Assembly (NCBI RefSeq): GCF_008364685.1
Contig: NZ_VTTL01000013.1
Span: 1 to 64,000, forward strand
Direction: 5' to 3'
Length of the DNA stretch: 64,000 bases
Source: Xanthobacter oligotrophicus
Lineage (GTDB): Bacteria > Pseudomonadota > Alphaproteobacteria > Rhizobiales > Xanthobacteraceae
Part shown: positions 18,143 through 25,386 of the stretch, piece by piece
Layout: every line of letters begins with the position of its first letter
How positions within the stretch are numbered: the stretch's first letter is position 1
Translations under genes and position numbers: made by a program
The notes under the pieces: model-generated
Database searches by the model: none
What the model was told of the DNA's origin: nothing
What the model saw: the letters and a program-made list of their open reading frames with translations, nothing else

Positions 18143-19231
18143 ATGCGCGACCTCAAGGTATTCGGCGCCCCCGGCCTCTATGTGCAGGGCCCCGGCGCGC
18201 TGCGCGAACTCGGCCGCCTCATCGCCCCGGTGGGCACGCGTGCCCTGCTGGTGTCGGACCGCGTGATGAGCGGCATGCTCGCGCCGCGCATCGCCCCGCT
18301 GCTGGCGGCGGAGAACATCGCCTTCGCCGCCACAGGCTTCGACGGCGATGTCACCCACGCCAATGTGGATCGCATGGTGGCGGACGGCACGCCGCTGGCG
18401 CCGGACGTGGTCATCGCCGCCGGCGGCGGCAAGGGCATGGATGCGGGCAAGGCGGTGTGCCGCGCCTTCGGCGCCCGGCTGGTGAGCCTGCCCACCGCCG
18501 CCTCCAACGACGGCCCCACCAGCCGCAATTTCGTGTTCTATGACGACCATCACAGGCTGCTCTCGGTGGAGAAGCTGGTCCGCAATCCAGACCTCGTGCT
18601 GGTGGACACCGACCTCATCATCAAGGCGCCGGCCGCCTTGCTGGTCTCCGGCATCGGCGATGCGCTGGTGAAGCGCTTCGAGGCCGAGCAGGCGGTGGGC
18701 GCCGATGGCCCCAACATGTTCGGCGCACGGGCGACGCTCGCCTCCCTCTCCCTCGCGCAACGCTGCGACGAGGTGCTGCGGGCGGATGCCGTGGCGGCCC
18801 TCGCCGCCGTGCGGGCAGGCCAGCCGGGACCGGCCTTCGAACGGGTGATCGAGGCCTGCTTCCTGCTCGCCGGTCTCGGCTTCGAGGGGTCGGGCCTGTC
18901 CATCGCCCACGCCATGACGCGCGGCCTCTCCGCGATCCCTGCCACGGCGGCCGCCCTGCACGGCTGCCAGGTCGCCTACGCGCTGCTGGTGCAGTTCATG
19001 CTGGAGCGCCGGCCACCCGACTTCATGGCCGGGCAGTTCGCCTTCTACCGCGCGGTGGGCCTTCCCGTCAGCCTGCGCGACCTCGGGCTGGCATCCGCCG
19101 CCCGTGCCGACCTGGAGGTGATCGCCGAGCTGAGCCACCGGGCGCCGCACACCCGCAATTTCGAGCGCGCCCTCACGCCCGTCGACTTCGTCGCGGCGAT
19201 GGAGCAGCTGGAAGCCATTGGTATTCTTTGA
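18143..19231 (+). CDS. GldA-like iron/zinc-containing alcohol dehydrogenase
   Basis: 362 residues of the glycerol dehydrogenase family. It has the NAD-binding GGGKGMDAGKAVC loop, the segment PTAASNDGPTS, and metal ligands Asp in SGIGDALVKRFEA and two His in GLSIAHAMTRG and ALHGCQVAY. It may oxidise glycerol or a related polyol to a dihydroxyacetone-like ketone, which would feed the adjacent transketolase, but the direction is inferred. It is the last gene of the operon, starting four bases after the transketolase stop. Confidence 0.88.
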   Translation: MRDLKVFGAPGLYVQGPGALRELGRLIAPVGTRALLVSDRVMSGMLAPRIAPLLAAENIAFAATGFDGDVTHANVDRMVADGTPLAPDVVIAAGGGKGMDAGKAVCRAFGARLVSLPTAASNDGPTSRNFVFYDDHHRLLSVEKLVRNPDLVLVDTDLIIKAPAALLVSGIGDALVKRFEAEQAVGADGPNMFGARATLASLSLAQRCDEVLRADAVAALAAVRAGQPGPAFERVIEACFLLAGLGFEGSGLSIAHAMTRGLSAIPATAAALHGCQVAYALLVQFMLERRPPDFMAGQFAFYRAVGLPVSLRDLGLASAARADLEVIAELSHRAPHTRNFERALTPVDFVAAMEQLEAIGIL

Positions 19232-19244
19232 TCGCCCCGATCAA
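19228..19244. other. Perfect 17-base dyad spanning two convergent stop codons
   Basis: TTGATCG-CCC-CGATCAA. The TGA of the GldA-like gene and the TGA of the haemoglobin gene both lie inside the arms. No T-run follows on either strand, so it is not a classical terminator, but the hairpin could mark the 3' ends of both transcripts. It is also FNR-like in its arms (TTGAT/ATCAA), but the seven-base spacer is too long for an FNR box. Confidence 0.45.
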
Positions 19245-20101
19245 TCGCGGTGGGGATGCCCCGTCGCCGCGGTCGCGGCAAGGTCCGGCGGGAAGAGGCC
19301 GGCCTGGAAGCAGGTGCTCATGTGCTCCACCTTGGCGATGGCCCGCGCGGCCGCCACCGGCTCCAGCACATGGGTCGCGGTGTCCTTGAACAGGGCGACC
19401 CAGCGCACGAAATGCTCGGGCTTGAGCTGCAGCGCAATGTGCGACGCGAAGGGCATGCCGGAATAGCGCGTGGTGCCGAGCAGCGTTCGCGACCAGAAAT
19501 TCTGGACGATCTGGTAATGGCCTTCCCAATCCGGGATGGCGCGGGCGAAGACCGGCCCCAGCACCGGATCGGCGGAGGCCTTCGAATAGAAGTCCTTCAC
19601 CAGGCGCATGAGGTCGTCTTCGGAGACCGTCATGTCGGCGCCGGGCTGCTCGCCATGGCCTGAAAAGCCTTCGGCCCGATCGGCGACGAGCGCCGCGATC
19701 TCGGGCGCGGCCTGGGCCGTGCGGTTCTCCACATTCAGCGGCGGATTGAACCGGCCAACGATGTCGCTCAGCGTATGGGCGCGCACCCTGGCCAGCGACC
19801 GCTCCATGATGAACAGCGTATCGACCAGCGCCGCCTCGTTCGGATTGGCGGCGCCAAACACGGCGATGGCCTCGGCTAGGTCCGTCCCCTCGCCGGCATA
19901 GACGGGATAGAGGCTGGCGCCGACGCGCTTCGTCAGGATGAAAAGGCCGGGCCTGTCCGGCGCCGCATCGACCGCCACGAAGGCATAGCCGCCGAAATCG
20001 GCCGTGCCGGCACCGGCGGCCGGGAGCTTCAGCGCCGAGACCATGTCGGGGCGGCTGCCGGCTTTGTGGCCGGCGGGTGGCGTGGGGGCCGGGGCGGTCA
20101 T
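19241..20101 (-). CDS. Group III truncated haemoglobin with an N-terminal GIY-YIG-like extension
   Basis: 286 residues. Residues about 162-272 match group III truncated globins (LVKDFYSKASADPVLGPVF, DWEGHYQIVQNFWSRTLLGT, then HFVRWVALF); His221 and His230 are conserved, one being the probable haem ligand. A normal protein of this family has 120-140 residues. The first 150 residues form a separate domain with G-L-F-I-L, L-Y-P-V-Y-A-G-E-G and a late N-P-P-L-N, reminiscent of a GIY-YIG fold but lacking its catalytic Arg. That resemblance is weak and only a suggestion. Function may be oxygen or NO chemistry. GAGAGGA lies eight bases before ATG 20101. Confidence 0.8.
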   Translation of the reverse strand: MTAPAPTPPAGHKAGSRPDMVSALKLPAAGAGTADFGGYAFVAVDAAPDRPGLFILTKRVGASLYPVYAGEGTDLAEAIAVFGAANPNEAALVDTLFIMERSLARVRAHTLSDIVGRFNPPLNVENRTAQAAPEIAALVADRAEGFSGHGEQPGADMTVSEDDLMRLVKDFYSKASADPVLGPVFARAIPDWEGHYQIVQNFWSRTLLGTTRYSGMPFASHIALQLKPEHFVRWVALFKDTATHVLEPVAAARAIAKVEHMSTCFQAGLFPPDLAATAATGHPHRD

Positions 20102-20663
20102 GGGGACGGATCCTCTCGAAGGGCGTGCGTTGTAACGGCGTCGAGACGGGACACTGTTGCGCAGGGGGGCATTGCATGGGCGGCCGGCCGTGCGCGCTCC
20201 GGCTTTGAGCCGCCCCGAGACAGGCTACGCGCGACGACCGCAGACGACCTTTCAGGCCTTGTCCTCGCCTTCGGATGGCTTCGGCGTTGCCACGAGGCGC
20301 AGCGTCGGGCCGCCGCGCCGCGCCGAAGCGGAAGGGCGCTGCGACACCGTCTTCTGCCATGGCGGGCGGATGCGGATGGTGGTGCCTGGCACAATGCGCG
20401 CCATGATCGGCGTGTTGCCCTTATCCCATTTCATGCGACAGCCTCACGAGCAGGGCCTTGGAACGGCGCCGCGCAGTCGCGCCTCCCCAGGATCGGGCCG
20501 GACCACTGCCTTCGTCGCCATATGGATACAGCTATATTCCAAAGGTACGAACGCTATCGAGCCATTGCAAGTTTGAACGCGGTCGCAAGGCGCTCGATCT
20601 TTAGCCTTGGCTACATTTTCAGCATCTTGAGGCCGTGACCCATGCCACATGGAGCGAGCGGCC
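20102..20663. other. Intergenic stretch upstream of haemoglobin gene, largely empty
   Basis: Apart from the possible 60-residue gene at 20252-20434, I see no recognisable gene or RNA here. Plus-strand frames in this interval have no family features. Confidence 0.4.
20252..20434 (-). CDS. Small hypothetical protein, 60 residues
   Basis: I do not recognise this family. The frame M-K-W-D-K-G-N-T-P ... G-E-G-E-D-K-A has third-position GC typical of neighbouring genes and no rare-codon runs, which supports coding. It is basic in the middle (R-I-R-P-P-W-Q-K) and acidic at the end, with no membrane segment. A weak GAGG lies upstream of the ATG. It is the only plausible gene in the 738-base stretch between the haemoglobin gene and tRNA-Leu. 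Confidence 0.35.
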   Translation of the reverse strand: MKWDKGNTPIMARIVPGTTIRIRPPWQKTVSQRPSASARRGGPTLRLVATPKPSEGEDKA

Positions 20664-20720
20664 CCCTCTGGAGCGAAGCGGTCGAAGACCGCGACAGCGT
20701 GAAGAGAAGACAATGGTGCG
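20664..20720. repeat. 57-base direct repeat, copy 1 (tRNA 3' flank)
   Basis: Identical to 20790-20846. Contains the dyad GCGGTC-GAA-GACCGC and ends in the bases that, in copy 2, are the CCA end and last acceptor-stem bases of tRNA-Leu. It lies 69 bases from copy 2, counted end to start. Confidence 0.9.
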
Positions 20721-20760
20721 CTCTGGCGGACCGGTTTCGAACCCGCAGGGTTCGCAAGGC
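20714..20760 (-). pseudogene. Possible decayed tRNA 3' segment
   Basis: Read on the minus strand, this stretch contains a T-arm-like GCGGGTTCGAAACC and ends in CGCACCA inside repeat copy 1. No cloverleaf can be completed upstream. It is best explained as the remnant of a tRNA that was duplicated next to tRNA-Leu and then decayed, but this is inference. Confidence 0.3.
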
Positions 20761-20789
20761 CGAATGGCCGTCGCCGACGTTTCGGCGCT

Positions 20790-20846
20790 CCCTCTGGAGC
20801 GAAGCGGTCGAAGACCGCGACAGCGTGAAGAGAAGACAATGGTGCG
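20790..20846. repeat. 57-base direct repeat, copy 2 (overlaps 3' end of tRNA-Leu)
   Basis: Identical to 20664-20720. The last seven bases are the CCA end and the adjoining acceptor bases of tRNA-Leu. The internal dyad GCGGTC-GAA-GACCGC lies just downstream of the tRNA and could help end its transcript. Confidence 0.9.
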
Positions 20847-20926
20847 GGCGGTCGGACTCGAACCGACATATCCGTAAGGACGGCGGATTTTGAGTCCGCT
20901 GCGTCTACCAGTTCCGCCACGCCCGC
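20840..20926 (-). tRNA. tRNA-Leu (anticodon CAA)
   Basis: 87 bases including an encoded CCA. The acceptor stem pairs GCGGGCG with CGCCCGC. The anticodon arm is GCGGA-CTCAAAA-TCCGC, giving anticodon CAA, which reads the Leu codon TTG. A long variable arm (CCGTCCTTACGG) and T-arm TCGGTTCGAGTCCGA confirm a class II leucine tRNA. Its 3' end is part of a duplicated 57-base sequence. Confidence 0.96.
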
Positions 20927-21068
20927 ACGGCGACCCGGCGAAGGCTCAGGCGCCTCCGCGGCAGGCTTGGCCGCTCGCGTTGCTATAGCGGCAAGGCGCC
21001 CGCGCGGCAACCGGGCACCAAGGCCACCAACGCAAGGCCACGGACCGCAAGGCCCGGCCGCGATCCGT

Positions 21069-22556
21069 TCACACCCCGCGCGGCACGAGGTCGGACCGCC
21101 AGGCGCCGGGCAGGCGCACCACGCTGCGGATGGCGGCCCTTGGCAGGCTCACGCCGCGCCGTTCCACCGTCGCGGTCTCCGGCGCTAGCGCGGCGAGATA
21201 GTCCGCCGCCCAGCGGTCGATGTCGCGCGCCTCCAGCACCTGCATCATCCGCGCGTAGCGCTCGCGCCGCTCGGCGAGCGGCATCTCCAGCGCCCGGCGC
21301 AGGGCATTGGCCATGCCTTCCGTGTCATGCGGGTTTACGATGAGCGCGCCCGTGCCCATCTCCGCCGCCGCCCCGGCGAACTGGGACAGGATGAGAACGC
21401 CGGGATCGGCGGGGTCCTGCGCCGCCACATATTCCTTGGCGACAAGGTTCATGCCGTCGCGCAGCGGCGTCACCATGGCCACGTGGGCGGCACGGTAGAA
21501 GCCCGCCAGCGCCGAGCGGGAATAGGTCCGGTTCACATAGCGCAGCGGGGTCCACGACACGTCGGAATAGGCGCCGTTGATCTGCCCGGCCTTGTGGGAG
21601 ACGTAGCGGTCCATCTCCTGGTATTCCGGCACGTCGGTGCGACTCTTGGGCGTGATCTGCACGAAGGTGACCCGCTCGTGCCAGTCGGGCCGGGTCTTCA
21701 GGAAATGCTCGTAAGCCTCGAGCCGGTTGGGGATGCCCTTGGAATAATCCAGCCGGTCCACGCCGATGATGAGCTTCTTGCCCACCAAGCTGTCGCGGAA
21801 CGACTTCACGAAGGCGGCGCGGCTGGCATGCCGCGCCCGCCGGGCGAAGGCCGCGGTCTCGATACCCACCGGGAAGGTGCCGAGCCTGACCCGCCGCCCG
21901 CCGATGTCGACGCCGGTGCCGTCGGGCGTCATCTGGCCGCCGCGGGTTTCCAGGTAATGGGCGAAATTGTCCCGGTCGCCCTCGGTCTGGAAGCCGACGA
22001 GATCGTAATAGGCGAGCGCGCCCACGGTCTCGCCGTGCTGCGGCAGGGCCTGGACGATATCCGACGGCGGCATGGGAATGTGCAGGAAGAAGCCGATGCG
22101 GTTCTTGTGGCCGCGCTCGCGCAGGTATTTGGCGAGCGGCATCATGTGGTAGTCGTGGATCCACAGGATGTCGTCGGGGCGGATGATCTTCTCCAGGTGA
22201 TCCGCGAACATGCGATTGACGCGGATATAGCCCGACAGGTCGGACCGGAAGAATTCGGAGAGATCCACCCGGTAGTGCAGCACCGGCCACAGCACCCGGT
22301 TGGCGAAGCCGTTGTAATATTCCTGGTGGTCCTCGGCCTTCAGGTCGACCACCGCATAGGTGATGCCGGCCTTGCGCGTCACTTCCGGGATTTCCGACGG
22401 TTCCGGGCAGATGCGCCCGCTCCAGCCGAACCAGATCCCGCCCTTGTCCTTGAGCGCGGCATTGACCGCCACCGCCAGCCCGCCGGCGGTGACCCCAGAG
22501 CGCTGGGGGACCGCCACACGATTGGATACGACCACGATGCGAGACACGAGGGTCAC
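21069..22556 (-). CDS. otsA: Alpha,alpha-trehalose-6-phosphate synthase (UDP-forming)
   Basis: 495 residues of the GT20 family. Markers in order: VVVSNRVAVPQ, the glycine loop TAGGLAVAV, ILWIHDYHMMPLAKYLRE, GFFLHIPMPPSD, the donor-site Arg and Lys in GVDRLDYSKGIPNRLE, and LVAKEYVAAQ. It makes trehalose-6-phosphate from UDP-glucose and glucose-6-phosphate. It overlaps otsB by four bases and is transcribed from the EcfG-type promoter ahead of otsB, so it should rise in general stress. Confidence 0.96.
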   Translation of the reverse strand: MTLVSRIVVVSNRVAVPQRSGVTAGGLAVAVNAALKDKGGIWFGWSGRICPEPSEIPEVTRKAGITYAVVDLKAEDHQEYYNGFANRVLWPVLHYRVDLSEFFRSDLSGYIRVNRMFADHLEKIIRPDDILWIHDYHMMPLAKYLRERGHKNRIGFFLHIPMPPSDIVQALPQHGETVGALAYYDLVGFQTEGDRDNFAHYLETRGGQMTPDGTGVDIGGRRVRLGTFPVGIETAAFARRARHASRAAFVKSFRDSLVGKKLIIGVDRLDYSKGIPNRLEAYEHFLKTRPDWHERVTFVQITPKSRTDVPEYQEMDRYVSHKAGQINGAYSDVSWTPLRYVNRTYSRSALAGFYRAAHVAMVTPLRDGMNLVAKEYVAAQDPADPGVLILSQFAGAAAEMGTGALIVNPHDTEGMANALRRALEMPLAERRERYARMMQVLEARDIDRWAADYLAALAPETATVERRGVSLPRAAIRSVVRLPGAWRSDLVPRGV

Positions 22557-23380
22557 CTCCGTCGTTGCCGCGGCGCCGCCGCGAGGTGGGTGAGGAAAGC
22601 CCGGACCGACCGGGGATCGGCAAGCACCCCATGAGTGCCCGGTCGTGGCGTACCGACCGCAAGGGCGAGGCCCCCGCGCGCGGCGACGGCGCTAAAGCCG
22701 GCCTCGTCGGTGAAATCGTCACCGATGAACAGCGGGATGCGCCCGGCAAACGGAGCGCGACCCATGAAGTCCGCCACCGCCGTGCCCTTGTCGAGGCTTG
22801 CGGGCTTCACCTCGAACACGCAGTGGCCCGGCATCAGGCGCACGTCCTGCCGCGCGCCGAGGATGTCCAGCAGCGCGCGCTTGAGGGACGGCGCGGCATC
22901 GGGCGCGGCGCGGTAATGAACGGCGATGGCGGTGCCCTTGTCCTCGGCGAACACGCCGTCGAACCCGTCCGCCACGTCCTTCACCGCGTAGGCAAGCTCG
23001 GGGTCCAGCGCCGGCGCGGACAGGACCTTGCCATCGGGCGAAAGCCGCATCTGCGCACCATGGCTGCCCGCAGCGGCGAAGCCGAACGGGTGCAGCAACG
23101 CATCGAGGGCCTGGATGGTGCGCCCGCTGACGAGGGCCAGCGCCCCGTCCGCCTGCTCCGCCAGCGCGGCCAGAACCTGCGGGAGATCTTCGGGAACCTC
23201 GACCGCGTCGGGATGGTCGGCGATGTCGATCAGGCTGCCGTCCACATCGAGGAAAAAGGCGTGGGTGTCGGCGCGCACGTCCGCGCAAACCGGCGGAAAC
23301 GGCGCGTCGGGCCGGTGCCCATCGAACGCTTTTCCGGAGGTATTTTCGGAGGTCGCGGACGGGTGCAGCTGGGTCAGCAC
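22553..23380 (-). CDS. otsB: Trehalose-6-phosphate phosphatase
   Basis: 275 residues of the HAD superfamily: FFLDVDGSLIDIA (nucleophile Asp; the usual T of DGT is S), LVSGRTIQALD, GSHGAQMR and FIGDDFTDEAGF. It removes phosphate from trehalose-6-phosphate to give the compatible solute trehalose. The start is GTG at 23380, preceded by AAGGAG at seven bases. A perfect EcfG-type promoter (23413-23438) lies just upstream, and otsA follows with an ATGA overlap, so otsBA is a stress operon. Confidence 0.95.
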   Translation of the reverse strand: MLTQLHPSATSENTSGKAFDGHRPDAPFPPVCADVRADTHAFFLDVDGSLIDIADHPDAVEVPEDLPQVLAALAEQADGALALVSGRTIQALDALLHPFGFAAAGSHGAQMRLSPDGKVLSAPALDPELAYAVKDVADGFDGVFAEDKGTAIAVHYRAAPDAAPSLKRALLDILGARQDVRLMPGHCVFEVKPASLDKGTAVADFMGRAPFAGRIPLFIGDDFTDEAGFSAVAARGGLALAVGTPRPGTHGVLADPRSVRAFLTHLAAAPRQRRR

Positions 23381-23412
23381 GAACCATCTCCTTATCCCAT
23401 TACAGTCTTGTC

Positions 23413-23438
23413 AACGCCCGCGGCCTCGCCATGGTTCC
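23413..23438 (-). promoter_or_regulatory. EcfG-type general stress promoter for otsBA
   Basis: On the minus strand: GGAAC, 17 bases, CGTT. This is the consensus of the alphaproteobacterial general stress sigma factor EcfG. It ends 33 bases ahead of the otsB GTG, a proper distance. Confidence 0.8.
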
Positions 23439-23491
23439 CCCGCATGTTTGACGCAATGCCGCCATGCCTGCGCAAACCGCGGCAGAACAAC

Positions 23492-23516
23492 GGAACCGGA
23501 ACCGTCGCAGGGCGTT
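23492..23516 (+). promoter_or_regulatory. EcfG-type general stress promoter for the LP-repeat membrane protein
   Basis: GGAAC, 16 bases, CGTT on the plus strand, 26 bases before the ATG at 23543. It lies back to back with the otsBA promoter, the two being 53 bases apart. Confidence 0.8.
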
Positions 23517-23542
23517 CGATCTAGGGCTCAGGAGGACGCTCG

Positions 23543-23965
23543 ATGCTCGGATGGCACAGGCAGACGACCGCTGACAGGATCAGCAGCCGGATCGCGGCGC
23601 TGAAGGACGAGCTGGATGATCTCCAGTCCGCCCTGTGGCCCAGGCCTGGCGGATTGCAGCGGATGGCGTCGCAAGCCCAGGACTGGATTTCCGAACGGGC
23701 CGAGGATCTGCACAAGACCCATTTGCCCAAGGCCCATCTGCCCAAGGTCCATTTGCCGGACGTTGATCTGCCCCGGCTGAATTTGCCGGACGTGCGGCGG
23801 CACATGCCGACGCCGTCTGCCTCGGTGGCGGTGATCGCCACTGCCGTGGTAGTGGGCGCTGGCGTGGGCTGCGTGCTATATGCCCTAACGTCGAGCGGCA
23901 AACGCCGCCCGGCATCCTTCGCGCCGAAGGGCAAGCCTCGCTCGGCGTCGGGGGTGGTAAAGTGA
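23543..23965 (+). CDS. Hypothetical membrane protein with an LP-pentapeptide repeat
   Basis: 140 residues, no family recognised. An N-terminal helical region (ISSRIAALKDELDDLQSAL) could form a short coiled coil. It is followed at about 58-83 by five-residue units HLPKA-HLPKV-HLPDV-DLPRL-NLPDV. A single membrane segment (SVAVIATAVVVGAGVGCVLYAL, about 93-114) and a basic tail come next. AGGAGG lies seven bases before the ATG, and an EcfG-type promoter directly ahead. It may be a stress-induced envelope or membrane-anchored protein. Part of the minus-strand frame over it is open but lacks a comparable start. Confidence 0.7.
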   Translation: MLGWHRQTTADRISSRIAALKDELDDLQSALWPRPGGLQRMASQAQDWISERAEDLHKTHLPKAHLPKVHLPDVDLPRLNLPDVRRHMPTPSASVAVIATAVVVGAGVGCVLYALTSSGKRRPASFAPKGKPRSASGVVK

Positions 23966-24014
23966 TTTGGACCGAGATTCGGCGCGATGCCGGGATCAGG
24001 CAAGGGAGAACATG

Positions 24015-24284
24015 ATGAAAGCGGCTCTCATTGTGTGCGCGCTGGCGCTGGGGCTGGCCGGCTGCAGCGAATATTCGCGGCAGGACCGGGCCGTCGGCGG
24101 CGCGGCGATCGGCGCCGGCACGGGCGCGCTCATCGGCGCCGCGGCGACGGGCACGGGTACGGGCGCCCTGGTGGGCGGCCTGATCGGCGCCGGCACCGGC
24201 GCCATCATCGGCGCCGAGACCACCCCGCGGGCCTGCTGGGCGCGCGACGCCTACGGCAACCGCTACCGGGTGCAGTGCCCCTGA
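24015..24284 (+). CDS. Small glycine-zipper lipoprotein
   Basis: About 89 residues. The signal peptide MKAALIVCALALGLAGC ends in a lipobox, giving acylated Cys17. It is followed by a glycine-zipper stretch rich in GAGTGALIGAAATGTGTG and a short C-terminal domain with two cysteines (RACWARDAYGNRYRVQC). Such proteins sit in the outer membrane periplasmic face of many proteobacteria; the role is unknown. GGGAGA precedes two adjacent ATGs (24012, 24015). It lies 49 bases after the LP-repeat gene, so may share its stress promoter, and is followed by a strong terminator. Confidence 0.8.
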   Translation: MKAALIVCALALGLAGCSEYSRQDRAVGGAAIGAGTGALIGAAATGTGTGALVGGLIGAGTGAIIGAETTPRACWARDAYGNRYRVQCP

Positions 24285-24326
24285 GACGGGGCCGGGTCCG
24301 GGACGGGTTTTCGTCCGCGTGATGAA

Positions 24327-24353
24327 AGGGGCGCCTCGAGCGCCCCTTTTTTT
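24327..24353 (+). terminator. Rho-independent terminator after the glycine-zipper lipoprotein
   Basis: Stem AGGGGCGC / GCGCCCCT (eight pairs), loop CTCGA, followed by seven T. Lies 43 bases after the lipoprotein stop. Confidence 0.9.
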
Positions 24354-24459
24354 GTCTCCCTTTTTTGGTCTTGGGCCAGCCGGCGACTGTGGACGAAGGC
24401 GGCGGATCAACGCGTCATTTACCTTAAGGCGTCACAAGAAAGGCACTCCAAGCAACTTC

Positions 24460-24498
24460 AGGGCGGGCCCGCACCAGCGGACCCGCCCTTCCTTTTTG
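24460..24498 (+). terminator. Second hairpin with T-run, plus strand
   Basis: Outer stem AGGGCGGG / CCCGCCCT with an inner CCGC/GCGG pair, then TCCTTTTT. It faces plus-strand read-through from the lipoprotein gene. It also lies just past the 3' end of the convergent DUF1328 gene, whose transcript would lack a T-run. Confidence 0.65.
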
Positions 24499-24529
24499 AC
24501 AGTCCTGACGCGCGCCGAGGACGCCTGTA

Positions 24530-24703
24530 TCAGGGCGCGCGCCCCCGGCGCATCAGGCCCATCACGGCGGAAATCAGGAACAGCACGATCGCGACGAAGA
24601 AGATGATCTTCGCAATCTCGATGGCCGTTCCGGCAATGCCGCCGAAGCCAAGAACCGCCGCGATCAGCGCGACGACAAGAAATGTAACCGCCCAGCTCAG
24701 CAT
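24530..24703 (-). CDS. DUF1328 (YtjA-like) small membrane protein
   Basis: 57 residues: [14 protein letters not shown] then [18 protein letters not shown] and a second hydrophobic stretch ending G-L-M-R-R-G. This is the standard two-helix DUF1328/YtjA family, common in alphaproteobacteria and usually stress-linked; its role is not established. GGAGA lies six bases before the ATG. An EcfG-type promoter lies at 24824-24849 on the same strand, about 120 bases upstream. Confidence 0.9.
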   Translation of the reverse strand: MLSWAVTFLVVALIAAVLGFGGIAGTAIEIAKIIFFVAIVLFLISAVMGLMRRGRAP

Positions 24704-24823
24704 TTGAGTTCTCCATGTCTGGCGAGATACCGCACTTGATCATCTGGCAACGAATGTGAGCGAATATCCGCCTGGATCTCGCCCCGTCTTCGCGCTCCAC
24801 TTTCGTCAACCACTTGCCCATCC

Positions 24824-24849
24824 AACGGTAGAGCTGGGCAGTGGGTTCC
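24824..24849 (-). promoter_or_regulatory. EcfG-type promoter facing the DUF1328 gene
   Basis: Minus strand GGAAC, 17 bases, CGTT. Transcription would give a leader of about 110 bases before the DUF1328 ATG at 24703. Confidence 0.7.
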
Positions 24850-24882
24850 CACCGGGACGCGAAAGTGAAGCCGCGACCTGCT

Positions 24883-24907
24883 GGAACCAAAGGCGTGATG
24901 GCGCGTT
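24883..24907 (+). promoter_or_regulatory. EcfG-type promoter for the 88-residue hydrophilic protein
   Basis: Plus strand GGAAC, 16 bases, CGTT, ending 36 bases before the ATG at 24944. It is divergent from the DUF1328 promoter, with the two cores 33 bases apart. Confidence 0.78.
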
Positions 24908-24943
24908 TCAGGACAGACCGAGAGACATCAGTGGAGGAGCGGC

Positions 24944-25210
24944 ATGAGCGAACCGCAGAACAGCTGGCCTGCCAGCGCGGCGCCCCACGGCTATGACCGA
25001 ACGGAGTTCCGCCCCGGCGAAAGTCGCAGGGATTATCCGCGTCGGCCCCGCGTGCCGGATGAAGAACGCCGCCTGCTGCGCGAGGCCGAAGCCGCCCTGG
25101 CGGGTCCCGATCGCCGGCTCGATATCGACATCGACCTGGCGGGCAGCGACGGCGAAGGCGACCGGTCTCCGGACGGCAAGGAGCGCCCGTCCCGCCTCTA
25201 TCGGGAATAG
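24944..25210 (+). CDS. Small hydrophilic hypothetical protein, stress-type promoter
   Basis: 88 residues, no family recognised. Strongly charged and likely disordered, with many Arg and Pro in the first half (PRRPRVPDEERRLLREAEAAL) and Asp-rich after (DRRLDIDIDLAGSDGEG). No signal or membrane segment. GGAGG lies seven bases before the ATG and an EcfG-type promoter is placed ideally, which supports a real stress-induced gene. Confidence 0.65.
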   Translation: MSEPQNSWPASAAPHGYDRTEFRPGESRRDYPRRPRVPDEERRLLREAEAALAGPDRRLDIDIDLAGSDGEGDRSPDGKERPSRLYRE

Positions 25211-25386
25211 GGACGCGCCGGCCATATCCCCCGCCTGCGGCCACGCGGGCCGGGTTCGACCATCCATTCGGATCAATTGTCATATTGCAACGCACGCGGG
25301 CGGATGTCAGATGTGGAAACCGCCCGCGTCTGTCCAGAAGAACCGCCATGCGAACGGCACGCCCTGAAGGCCCCCTCGATACCCCC

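Noticed and set aside
19228-19244. TTGATCGCCCCGATCAA read as an FNR/FixK box
   Set aside because: The spacer between TTGAT and ATCAA is seven bases instead of four, and it lies at the 3' ends of two genes.
20635-20893. Two overlapping plus-strand frames of about 80 codons with a repeated peptide
   Set aside because: They read through the 57-base repeats and the tRNA antisense strand; the peptide repeat reflects the DNA repeat.
23528-24003. Minus-strand frames over the LP-repeat gene (with repeated GQMGL)
   Set aside because: The repeat is just the reverse reading of the LP-pentad; the plus frame has a strong ribosome-binding site, EcfG promoter and membrane helix.
24130-24215. GGCGCC-rich repeats as a possible CRISPR or satellite
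   Set aside because: They are codons of the glycine zipper of the small lipoprotein, without regular spacers. No CRISPR array was seen anywhere in the window.
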